64,000 nucleotides of DNA, taken from the NCBI GenBank assembly GCA_004124475.1, contig SCKK01000006.1, forward strand, positions 1-64,000, written 5' to 3'. Shown here in pieces: positions 56,788-64,000 of the stretch (within the stretch, counting starts at the first letter, position 1; the number at the start of each line of letters is the position of its first letter). The DNA is from Fidelibacterota bacterium. Lineage in GTDB: Bacteria; Fidelibacterota; Marinisomatia; Marinisomatales; SCKK01. Both the position numbers and the translations under genes were made by a program. The notes under the pieces are model-generated. The model worked only from the letters and a program-made list of their open reading frames with translations. It was not told where the DNA came from and searched no databases.

Positions 56788-57989
56788 TTCTCGAAATGAA
56801 TAGATTCCCGAGGAAGTAACCTGGACGCAATGACAGCGGGATATATTATTGCGACCGCTACCATTAACGATCCAATTACTAATATTACAGCAACATCAAA
56901 CATGGGTAATACCATGGGAAGTGATTTCAAAAAGTAAATGTGTTCAGGTAACCGGATGAGTTCCCAGTGGCGTTGCATTAATACGAAAAATAGCCCGGAC
57001 GTCAGACCCAAACCAAGCCCTACAGTCCCAATAATGCCGCCCTGGATACCAAATATATATCTTATTCTGCTGTTAGTAGCGCCAAGCGTTTTCAAAATAC
57101 CAATCTCGCGTACTTTTTCCATAACCAACATAATAAGAGTAGAGGTCAAATTGAATGACGCTACCAAGACAATAAGGCTAAGGACAACAATACTCCCAAT
57201 CTTTTCCATTTGCATGGCAGCAAAAAGCGTTTTATGAAGATCAGCCCATGTAGAAAGATTAACATCATCAAGAATTTTTTCAGCGAGCTTCCCTACAAAA
57301 ATAGAAGGATTACTATTTTCTATTAGTCTTATATCAATGCCGTGAACCTTTTTCCCCAACTTAAATAATTCCTGACCCACATTGAGTGGAATGAAACAAG
57401 TCATTTCATCGAAATCTAGAATATTTGTCTGGAAAATCGCTGTTAAAATAAATTGTGCTGTGGAAGGAAACCCCATAATTAACTGACTATCAAGAGGACT
57501 TAAAAGACTCACTGTATCCCCCACAGTCAAACCCAGCCGTTCCGCCATTCCCCTGCCCATCCGAATCTGTGGTAGATTTGAAGTTGTGGTTGACTTTTCA
57601 ATATAATTTATTCGATAAACTTCATCACCCATTTTCTCAATTCCTTTAACCCATATAAGACTCCTTTTTTCATTTGCCAGGATGATGGCTTTCCTCTCGA
57701 TATAAGACGTAAATTCCTTCACTTTTTTTGAATTTGCTAATACAGATTCTATCTCCAATTTCTGCTCATTAGAAATTGAAACACTATGAATTTTAACATC
57801 CCCTTCATATCCAACTACTTTTTCCCGAATTTCTTTTTCAAATCCATTTAATACCGCTACAGCAACGATTAATGAAAAGCAGCCGATAGCCAATCCAAGA
57901 ATAGAGAAAATGCTACTCCACGAGATGAATCCTATCTCTTTTTTCGCAAAAAGTAGCCGTTTTGCGAGCCATATATTCAAACCGTTCAT
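56784..57989 (-). CDS. lolC: Lipoprotein-releasing permease, LolC/E family (second)
   Basis: 401 residues from the ATG at 57989, which overlaps the preceding permease stop in ATGA; longer in-frame extensions upstream are rejected. The four-helix LolC/E-FtsX layout is visible: an N-terminal helix (WSSIFSILGLAIGCFSLIVAVAVL), a ~230-residue periplasmic MacB-like domain, then three C-terminal helices beginning GSIVVLSLIVLVASFNLTSTLIM. The coupling motif VMEKVREIGILKTLGATNSRI precedes the next helix. Works with LolD and the other permease. Which of the two is C and which E cannot be told from sequence alone. Confidence 0.93.
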   Translation of the reverse strand: MNGLNIWLAKRLLFAKKEIGFISWSSIFSILGLAIGCFSLIVAVAVLNGFEKEIREKVVGYEGDVKIHSVSISNEQKLEIESVLANSKKVKEFTSYIERKAIILANEKRSLIWVKGIEKMGDEVYRINYIEKSTTTSNLPQIRMGRGMAERLGLTVGDTVSLLSPLDSQLIMGFPSTAQFILTAIFQTNILDFDEMTCFIPLNVGQELFKLGKKVHGIDIRLIENSNPSIFVGKLAEKILDDVNLSTWADLHKTLFAAMQMEKIGSIVVLSLIVLVASFNLTSTLIMLVMEKVREIGILKTLGATNSRIRYIFGIQGGIIGTVGLGLGLTSGLFFVLMQRHWELIRLPEHIYFLKSLPMVLPMFDVAVILVIGSLMVAVAIIYPAVIASRLLPRESIHFEK

Positions 57990-59200
57990 TCGTACCGTAC
58001 CGCTCGTGCAGGCAAAATTCCAGCCGCCTTCCATGCAGGGTACGTAGCCGCTGCAAGTGTCATAAAAAACCCTATAATACAGACGATAAACACCTGAAAC
58101 CCGCTAAACATGATCGGGAGGTTTTGCATGAAATAGATTTCTTCGGGAATTTTGATAATCCCAAATTTCATCTGCACATACCCGAGGATTAAAGCTATTC
58201 CAGCTCCAATTAATACCCCCAGAATACCAATCATCCCGCCTTCGAGGAAAAAAATGAAGGTTATATCACGTTTTGAATACCCTATTGACCTGAGTACTCC
58301 AATGTCGTTTTGTTTCTCCATTACAATCATGGTCAATGAAGAAATTATATTGACAATGGCAACAATAGCGATTAACGCAAAGATGATGGTAATCGGATAT
58401 TTTTGAATGGAAAGCCAGGCAAATAAGTTGAAATGCCTCTCTTTCCATGTGGATGAATAATACGGATAGCCAAGTGTCTCTTGAATGTCTTCCGATACCC
58501 TCTCAGCAGATTGTATGTCTGTGGTTTTAATAATCACCCCTGAATAGGCATTTTTCATGTCAAAGAGCCGTTGAGCAGTCGACAAGCTTGTATAAACAAC
58601 AGATCGATCATACTCCTGCAGTCCGGTTGAATAAACACCATTTATCGTAGCTTGAGTAAGACGTAACGGATTCCCCGGTATACCAATGGTATTAAAATCT
58701 ATCAGGGTTATTCTATCTCCGACGCCAACACCAAGTTTGGTTGCAAGCGCTTCCCCTACAACAATTCCGTCTAAATCGCTGTAGTTAAAAGACCCATGTT
58801 TGATAAGCGAATGAGTGCCAAAAACCGAACGGGCGTCCTCCTGGTTAATGCCTTCGATGAGAATTCCCTCGGTTTCCCGCTTGTAACGAATCATGGCAGG
58901 ATGATTGATAAACGGAGCGCTTTTAACAATATGAGGGTGTGATTGAAGAAGCGAGTCTCTTTTTGAATCTGCGGCTGGAATGGGTGCGCCTAAAAATCCT
59001 TGCAATCGAATGTGACCATCGAAACTGATGATTTTATTTTGAACCTCATCTTCAAAACCACGGAGGATTCCTAAGGTTAATATCAGTACGGCTACACCAA
59101 TTGCAAGGCCAATAATTGATAAGATACTGATAAAAGAAATATAGCTAAAGCTGTGACGGGATATGAGATGCCTGAAAGCGATGAATCCATGAGCCCTCAT
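57986..59200 (-). CDS. lolE: Lipoprotein-releasing permease, LolC/E family (first)
   Basis: 404 residues with the same LolC/E fold: FISILSIIGLAIGVAVLILTLGIL at the N-terminus, a periplasmic domain with IEGINQEDARSVFGTHSLI, and VMEKQNDIGVLRSIGYSKRDI ahead of the C-terminal helices. It ends ILPARAVRYE. The gene starts 2 bp after the lysS stop and overlaps the next permease by 4 bp, giving an operon lysS-lolE-lolC-lolD. Confidence 0.93.
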   Translation of the reverse strand: MRAHGFIAFRHLISRHSFSYISFISILSIIGLAIGVAVLILTLGILRGFEDEVQNKIISFDGHIRLQGFLGAPIPAADSKRDSLLQSHPHIVKSAPFINHPAMIRYKRETEGILIEGINQEDARSVFGTHSLIKHGSFNYSDLDGIVVGEALATKLGVGVGDRITLIDFNTIGIPGNPLRLTQATINGVYSTGLQEYDRSVVYTSLSTAQRLFDMKNAYSGVIIKTTDIQSAERVSEDIQETLGYPYYSSTWKERHFNLFAWLSIQKYPITIIFALIAIVAIVNIISSLTMIVMEKQNDIGVLRSIGYSKRDITFIFFLEGGMIGILGVLIGAGIALILGYVQMKFGIIKIPEEIYFMQNLPIMFSGFQVFIVCIIGFFMTLAAATYPAWKAAGILPARAVRYE

Positions 59201-59202
59201 TA

Positions 59203-60702
59203 TTAATCATCAGGTTGCGAACGCAAAGCTGGGAAAAAAATCACATCTTTTATTGATCTCTGACCCGTCAGCAGCATAACGAGACGATCGATTCCTACCC
59301 CAACACCCCCGGTAGGGGGCATACCCGTTTCCATCGCTTTAAGAAAATCTTCATCTAATGTCTGCGCCTCCAAATCACCACTTTTACGCAATTCTGTTTG
59401 CTCTTCCATACGAAGCCGCTGATCAACAGGATCATTTAACTCAGTAAATGCATTGGCAATTTCATTACCACCAATAAACAGTTCAAATCGTTCGACTATG
59501 GAGCCATCCCCATTCCGTTTAATTTTTGCCAGTGGTGAAATCACTTTAGGATAATCCATCACAAATGTGGGCGCAATCAATTCAGGCTCCACAAATTCAC
59601 GCATCAGAACGTCGTACATTCTGCCTTTGTGTGCATTTTCTTCAAGGGCTATGTTGTGTTCTTTACACAATTCTTTCAATTGAGTTTCGTCAAATGTTGA
59701 GATATTCAAACCGGTAGCCTTCTTTAAAAGCTCAAAATATGATGCCTTTTGAAACGGCTGAAAAATATCAATTTCTTCATCACTTGTGGATACGGTTTTT
59801 ACACCTAAAGCTTCGGCACAATACTTGATCAAAGATTCCACAAAATCCATGAGATAAAAATAATCGACGTAAGCGGTGTAGAATTCCAACATGGTGAACT
59901 CAGGATTATGGTTTCTATCCATCCCCTCATTTCGGAACACTTTCGATAATTCATACACACGGGTAAACCCACCAATGATTAACCTTTTTAAATACAACTC
60001 ATCTGCAATCCTGAGATATAAATCCTGGTCTAATGCATAATGTCTGGTTTTAAACGGCTGGGCGAATGCGCCGCCATACAGAGGCTGAAGCACGGGGGTC
60101 TCAACTTCTACATAGCCATGACTGTCGAGAAAATTTCTAATTGAAGAAATAATCTTACTTCTTTTGATAAAAACCTCCCTCACTTCCGGATTTACCACCA
60201 AGTCCAAATATCGATGACGGTAACGATGTTCTTTATTTGCGAAGGCTGAATATTTTTCTCCCTCCTTTTCTTTTGAACCGGGTAAAGGTTGAATACTTTT
60301 GGATAGGAGCGTCACTTCATCTGTTGCAATGCTGATTTCTTCTGTTTTTGTTTTGAATACCTTTCCACTGATACCAACAATATCTCCCATATCCAGAAGT
60401 TTAAATAGGGCATATTGCTCCTCTCCCACATTATCTTTTTTGATATATATTTGAATTTTCCCATCCTGATCCTGGACATGAAAAAAGGAAGCTTTTCCCA
60501 TCTTTCTGATGGAAACAATTCGACCTGCAACAGAAACCTGTTTTCCCTCCAATGATTTAAAATTCTGTAGAATATTTTGTGAAACATGAGAAACATCATA
60601 TTTATAGGGGTAAGGGTTTATACCCATATCTCGGAGCTCTTTTAGCTTCTTTTTTCTAAACTCAATGATTTGCTTCAAACTTTGTTCTTTTTTCTCTACC
60701 AC
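59203..60702 (-). CDS. lysS: Lysyl-tRNA synthetase, class II
   Basis: 499 residues. An N-terminal OB-fold anticodon-binding domain (VSVAGRIVSIRKMGKASFFHVQD) is followed by the class II catalytic core: motif 2 FRNEGMDRNHNPEFTMLEFYTAY and motif 3 GVGIDRLVMLLTGQRSIKDVIFFP. It charges tRNA-Lys. Start is a GTG with AAGGAG five bases upstream; the next residues VEKKEQSLKQ are typical. It heads the lol operon. Confidence 0.97.
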   Translation of the reverse strand: MVEKKEQSLKQIIEFRKKKLKELRDMGINPYPYKYDVSHVSQNILQNFKSLEGKQVSVAGRIVSIRKMGKASFFHVQDQDGKIQIYIKKDNVGEEQYALFKLLDMGDIVGISGKVFKTKTEEISIATDEVTLLSKSIQPLPGSKEKEGEKYSAFANKEHRYRHRYLDLVVNPEVREVFIKRSKIISSIRNFLDSHGYVEVETPVLQPLYGGAFAQPFKTRHYALDQDLYLRIADELYLKRLIIGGFTRVYELSKVFRNEGMDRNHNPEFTMLEFYTAYVDYFYLMDFVESLIKYCAEALGVKTVSTSDEEIDIFQPFQKASYFELLKKATGLNISTFDETQLKELCKEHNIALEENAHKGRMYDVLMREFVEPELIAPTFVMDYPKVISPLAKIKRNGDGSIVERFELFIGGNEIANAFTELNDPVDQRLRMEEQTELRKSGDLEAQTLDEDFLKAMETGMPPTGGVGVGIDRLVMLLTGQRSIKDVIFFPALRSQPDD

Positions 60703-61048
60703 TATTTCTCCTTATAAAATCAAGGTAATTATTCAGCTTATTTGCCGGAAAAAGGCTAAGGCTAAGATTCCTCCCTCGATAGGAGACCCTTCGAGTCGCG
60801 GGAGTCCCATTGGGACAACGAATGAATAAGAGCATTTCCAATGGATCCTTGGGACAAATTAACCCAAAATACTCTTCGTTTCCCCATTAAAGTACGACTT
60901 ACTATTTACTATTTTGATATTACTTATTCGTTATTCTTTATTCGTTATTTGTCATTCTTTATAACCCAATGCATTTCCCCTTTGCCTTCGCCTGCCTGTC
61001 CGTCGTAACGGTAGTGTAGACGGGCGCCTTAGACTGAATTGTAAAAAT
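60703..61048. other. Spacer with short palindromes
   Basis: About 345 bp with no gene. GGAGTCCCATTGGGAC at 60801-60816 belongs to a palindrome family also at 27831 and 44853. Tandem-like TTATTCGTTATT words occur near 60926-60960, and a degenerate CCTGCCTGTCCGTCG/TAGACGGGCG palindrome occurs near 60991-61026 just after prfB. Confidence 0.5.
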
Positions 61049-62189
61049 TCAAGAAGCTTGTCGAGATAATACAACTTTTTCAGCAGCTGTCTGTAAAAGA
61101 TAAGCCCGAATAAACTTATCCAAATCCCCATCCATTACTCTTTTCCCATCCCCTACTTCTACTTTTGTCCGATGGTCTTTTACCATAATATATGGATGAA
61201 ATACATAAGATCGAATTTGACTCCCCCACCCAATATCCTGTTTTTGATCCTCTAATTCACTTATTGATTCCCGTTGTTCCTCCAACTTTAATTGGTACAG
61301 CCTGGCTTTGAGTATCTTCATCGCGCTCGCTTTATTTTTATGCTGAGACCGTTCGTTCTGACATTGGGCCACGATTCCAGTCGGAAGATGAGTGATACGA
61401 ACTGCTGAGTCTGTTTTATTCACATGCTGCCCTCCAGCGCCACTCGCCCGATAGGTATCGATACGTAAATCATCCGAATCTATTTCAACCTCAATTTCTT
61501 CATCTACAGATGGATAGACAAAAACCGATGCAAATGAAGTATGTCGACGACTTGATGCATCGAACGGTGATATTCGAACCAGGCGATGGACACCAACCTC
61601 TGCTCTTAATAGTCCATAGGCATACTCGCCTTTCACTTCCACCGTAACGTCTTTCAGACCGGCTTCATCTCCGGGTTGGTAATTAATCACTACATAGGTG
61701 AAACCTTTTCTCTCAATCCACCGGACGTACATTCTATAGAGCATATCCGCCCAATCCTGAGACTCAGTACCTCCTGCTCCCGGGTGTATTGTGAGTATTG
61801 CATCTTTTGAATCGTCCTCTTCATTTAATATGAGTTTAAGTTCAAGCTCATCCACTAAATTGGAAAAGATTGCCTGCTCTTCAATGGTTTCATCCCATGT
61901 TGTCGAGTCACTGTCTTTAGGCTCTTCATCCAGGAATTCAATTAATATCTCGATGTCATCCCTCTTTCGTTGACCTTTATCCCACAACTCCAATTCCTTT
62001 TCAATCATGGAAATCTTCTTTAAAACCGACTGCGCTTTGATAGAATTATGCCAAAAATCTTCATTTGTCGTTAATTTTTTAAGGTCGGCTAAGGTAGACT
62101 TTAATGAGGAGAGGTCAAAGATACCCCCGAAGCTCGTTAAACCGCTTATCGGTGATATTGAATTTTTCTTTTATCTGCTGAATATCCAT
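61049..62189 (-). CDS. prfB: Peptide chain release factor 2, with programmed +1 frameshift
   Basis: Starts at the ATG 62189. The first 24 codons end at an in-frame TGA (62117-62115). A +1 shift then continues through DLSSLKSTLADLKK to the stop at 61049, about 379 residues in total. The stop-codon recognition motif SPF is in RISPFDASSRRH, and the peptidyl-tRNA hydrolysis motif GGQ is in SGAGGQHVNK. It releases chains at UGA and UAA. The frame shift is autoregulatory: low RF2 leaves UGA unread and favours the shift. A plain frame search would wrongly start this gene at 62008. Confidence 0.97.
62114..62129 (-). promoter_or_regulatory. prfB programmed +1 frameshift site
   Basis: The minus strand reads CGGGGGTATCTTTGAC: a Shine-Dalgarno-like GGGGG, three bases, then the slippery CTT followed by TGA and C. 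Apart from the first base this is identical to the E. coli prfB element, in which CUU slips to UUU over UGAC. Confidence 0.95.
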
Positions 62190-62303
62190 TTTGGTCTAAA
62201 ATTATAGTGTTAAATTAATGAACTATTCAAGGAAACCCAATGAATGGTTCTCGCAAAATGAAATATTGATTGGTGGTTGTGAGAATCCTCGTTATAAGAA
62301 ATT

Positions 62304-62693
62304 CTATTCCACCTCAAAATAACCCCATTCCGACTCGCCACACACTTCCGCCCTATAAAGATCATCAACAATAAAGATGGCGATGACTTTCCAACGGGTT
62401 GTGCCTGCTGGGAATTGATCGAATTGATATCTACACTCCAATACATTAGAAGGCCATGCGGAACTATCAGAAGCAATATAATTCAAGGTGATGGGTCCAG
62501 AAAATCCAATCCAATTATTCAGGATAGAACAAGTCCATACCGTCGAAATTTCTGGGAGGTTACTTACATCTTCTACACGAACGGCAAAATAATTTGCCCA
62601 ATAAAACTGACTATCAAATGTCAGCCATGTAAAGGAGGGTACATTGTTAGAAATGGGATTTAAAATAGAAATAAATTTTAGGAGATATAGCAA
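62304..62693 (-). CDS. Hypothetical protein, possibly 5'-truncated
   Basis: Up to 129 residues, beginning with a TTG and no internal Met, so the true start is doubtful. The sequence is beta-rich and aromatic (SFTWLTFDSQFYWANYFAVRVE, TLNYIASDSSAWPSNVLECRYQF, WKVIAIFIVDDLY), like the C-terminal part of an extracellular beta-sandwich protein. It begins at the edge of an attC-like palindrome, which suggests truncation by, or insertion of, the neighbouring cassette-like unit. No family recognised. Confidence 0.35.
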   Translation of the reverse strand: MLYLLKFISILNPISNNVPSFTWLTFDSQFYWANYFAVRVEDVSNLPEISTVWTCSILNNWIGFSGPITLNYIASDSSAWPSNVLECRYQFDQFPAGTTRWKVIAIFIVDDLYRAEVCGESEWGYFEVE

Positions 62694-62696
62694 GGA

Positions 62697-62818
62697 AAAT
62701 AAACAGCATGGAAAGTTTTGTTCCGCTGATTTTCATGTTATAATTAAACTTTATTTTTTCACAAAAACTTTAAATTCACTCTATCAGTATTCGATGTTCT
62801 GTTTATTTGAGGTTAGGC
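62697..62818 (-). repeat. attC-like site of the nuclease-like gene (degenerate)
   Basis: GTTAGGC at 62812-62818 (GCCTAAC on minus) contains the gene's TAA stop. The adjacent arm TCGATGTTCTGTTTATTT is complementary to AAATAAACAGCATGGA near 62698-62713 apart from a 2-base bulge and one mismatch. The distal R box is not recognisable. Stop codons embedded in the first R box are common in integron cassettes. Confidence 0.45.
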
Positions 62819-63706
62819 GTCTCCAATAATCACAGTGAGGAACATGATACAATCTTCCACGCGCTTTTTGATGGCATTGAGCTGGAGTAAATTAAATGTA
62901 CCCGCTGAACCATGTGTACCATCATTAAGAACTCGAAATAGCTGAACAATGTTCTCAATGTCATTCTCCACAAATTCCTCAAGAGAATCATTAGACATAC
63001 CTTGCTTGTGTAAAAAGTATTTAATTTTTGAACGCCGAGTCGGGTTACCATTATCTGTTTTTTCACATGTCGGTAGCAAAGCTAAAACTTCAGCATCTGG
63101 AGCCTTTATTACTAAAATTTGTGTCATTATTTCACGTGTACTAGTGCAGAAATGCCGAGCGGCATCTGGATTTTGTGGATTTAGCGCAAAGACAGCTCCA
63201 TTCCAGCGATCATCAAGATCTGGGGAAATTTTCCGCAAGCTATCACGCAATTCAGCATCCTCTAATGTATCAGTGTATTCTTCAACATCATATTTATTAT
63301 TATGTAAATGATTAGTTACAGCTAAGCTATTTGCAGTTTCCCGTTCTGATAAGTCTAAAACTCGATTATATATAGAATTGAACTGTTGACTCTCTGCACG
63401 ATTTTCAAGCCTAGTATATGACTCGTGCAACGTGTCAACTGAATTTCGATAAACTACATAATTCGTCGTCGTGATGGTCACTGATTGCCTACTTAATCGT
63501 GTTAATTCACTTTTCAAACGTTGACGATTTGCTCGAACTCTTGCGTTATGAAGACGGACAGCTTGATTATACTTATTTATAGCATTTCTAACATTTTGAT
63601 TTTTGCGGCGGACAGCTTGATTGTACTTGTTAATTGCCTGCTTATGTTTTTGCTGGGCCTGTCGCATCTTACTTATGATTTGAGAGGCTGAATATCTTCG
63701 CACCAT
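62813..63706 (-). CDS. Putative pPIWI-associating-type nuclease, cassette-borne
   Basis: 297 residues. The N-terminal ~70 are highly basic and helical, with a tandem repeat of AINKYNQAVR (QAINKYNQAVRRKN and NAINKYNQAVRLHN). The C-terminal half, DRWNGAVFALNPQNPDAARH, IKAPDAEVLALLPTCEKT, RSKIKYFLHKQG and RVLNDGTHGSAGTFNLLQL, resembles what I remember as predicted pPIWI-associating nuclease proteins. The RVLNDGTH spacing (R-x6-H) also fits a HEPN-like helix pair. A defence role is inference. The gene is alone and flanked by GTTAGGC/GCCTAAC boxes, with a canonical attC 70 bp upstream. Confidence 0.6.
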   Translation of the reverse strand: MVRRYSASQIISKMRQAQQKHKQAINKYNQAVRRKNQNVRNAINKYNQAVRLHNARVRANRQRLKSELTRLSRQSVTITTTNYVVYRNSVDTLHESYTRLENRAESQQFNSIYNRVLDLSERETANSLAVTNHLHNNKYDVEEYTDTLEDAELRDSLRKISPDLDDRWNGAVFALNPQNPDAARHFCTSTREIMTQILVIKAPDAEVLALLPTCEKTDNGNPTRRSKIKYFLHKQGMSNDSLEEFVENDIENIVQLFRVLNDGTHGSAGTFNLLQLNAIKKRVEDCIMFLTVIIGDA

Positions 63707-63775
63707 ATAAACCTCCTTTGAATTTTATCCGGTTATTTTATTGAACATCCTTTAATGAATAGATTGCGACTTTAT

Positions 63776-63847
63776 GCCTAACGTTTGGGATAAACGGTTT
63801 GAAAAAGCGGCAGCTTTTTCAAATCCGTATTCATACCATTGTTAGGT
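63776..63847 (-). repeat. attC site (72 bp, canonical boxes)
   Basis: On the plus strand it starts GCCTAAC and ends GTTAGGT, exactly fitting RYYYAAC and GTTRRRY. Between them a stem CGG TTTGAAAAAGC / GCTTTTTCAAA T CCG with a GGCA loop and one bulged T forms the core. The size, boxes and bulge match integron attC sites. On the minus strand it separates the partial gene at the window end from the nuclease-like gene. Confidence 0.65.
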
Positions 63848-63908
63848 TTTTTTGTTTCATCAAGTTTTCACAATAAGCCATAAAAGCATCAGATATTTAG
63901 TTGATATT

Positions 63909-64000
63909 TTATTTGCCCTTTTTGTTATATTTTGGTTGGCTCTTTTTAATAACATTACCTTCTTTTTTCCCAGCATCCTTTATGCTCCTAAACTGTTCTA
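63909..64000 (-). CDS. C-terminal end of an unknown gene (partial)
   Basis: The minus-strand frame runs in from beyond the window and ends FRSIKDAGKKEGNVIKKSQP then KYNKKGK and TAA at 63911-63909. Only about 29 residues are visible: a basic, lysine-rich tail. It is the gene that would own the attC at 63776-63847 if this is a cassette array. Family cannot be told. Confidence 0.4.
   Translation of the reverse strand, partial: EQFRSIKDAGKKEGNVIKKSQPKYNKKGK

Noticed and set aside
62007-62207. Plus-strand open frame opposite the start of prfB
   Set aside because: It lies opposite the frameshifted N-terminal part of prfB, which has strong evidence of its own.

Overview
The window is bacterial chromosome, AT-rich over most of its length. 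It looks like a member of the Fibrobacteres-Chlorobi-Bacteroidetes (FCB) superphylum or a neighbouring candidate phylum; Marinimicrobia, KSB1 or Ignavibacteria-like lineages are my best guesses. The reasons are a secreted protease ending in a YPNPF-type C-terminal sorting domain, many small outer-membrane beta-barrels (PorV- and PorT-like), a MoxR/DUF58 locus, TamB/TamA, and didermal LolCDE. No rRNA, tRNA or CRISPR array was seen.

Layout. 0-6.3 kb: tail of an IS30-type transposase, a secreted metalloprotease, a glutaredoxin, a decayed universal-stress gene and small envelope proteins. 6.5-16 kb: accessory DNA with single genes, nearly all on the minus strand. It holds an isoaspartyl-methyltransferase-like protein, an Ogg-type 8-oxoguanine glycosylase, a visibly GC-richer block (aldo/keto reductase, Rieske fusion protein, Tat-exported intradiol dioxygenase) and a run of four single-gene units. 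Several of these units are bounded by inverted GTTAGRR-type boxes and attC-like imperfect palindromes, as in integron gene cassettes, but no integrase is present. 16-24 kb: a PorV-like barrel, then a histidine kinase / sigma-54 regulator / coiled-coil protein / beta-barrel locus bracketed by two direct copies of a 364-bp MITE-like element. 24-28 kb: an ECF sigma factor operon with a membrane protein, a Spy/CpxP-like protein, a NadC-like protein lacking the usual active-site motif, and a lipoprotein. 28-31 kb: accessory genes and repeat-rich spacers. 31-39.9 kb: a UvrD-type helicase-nuclease, a short-chain dehydrogenase, a probable restriction-modification pair and RmuC. 40-62.2 kb: mainly housekeeping genes: a fused phytol-kinase/DUF92 membrane protein, MoxR-DUF58, TamB-TamA, DnaK, ClpC, LolD-C-E, LysS and PrfB, the last with a canonical +1 frameshift. 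62.3-64 kb: a second cassette-like region with a protein resembling predicted pPIWI-associating nucleases, next to the most canonical attC in the window.

The most unusual signals are in the DNA rather than the proteins. The two MITE copies differ in length by exactly two clean 20-bp insertions with the consensus CCTGTCYGCCGACAGGCRGG. The only two variable positions of that consensus covary as a base pair. Related GC-rich palindromes recur in many spacers. Together with the attC-like cassettes they suggest a genome shaped by very small non-autonomous mobile DNAs.
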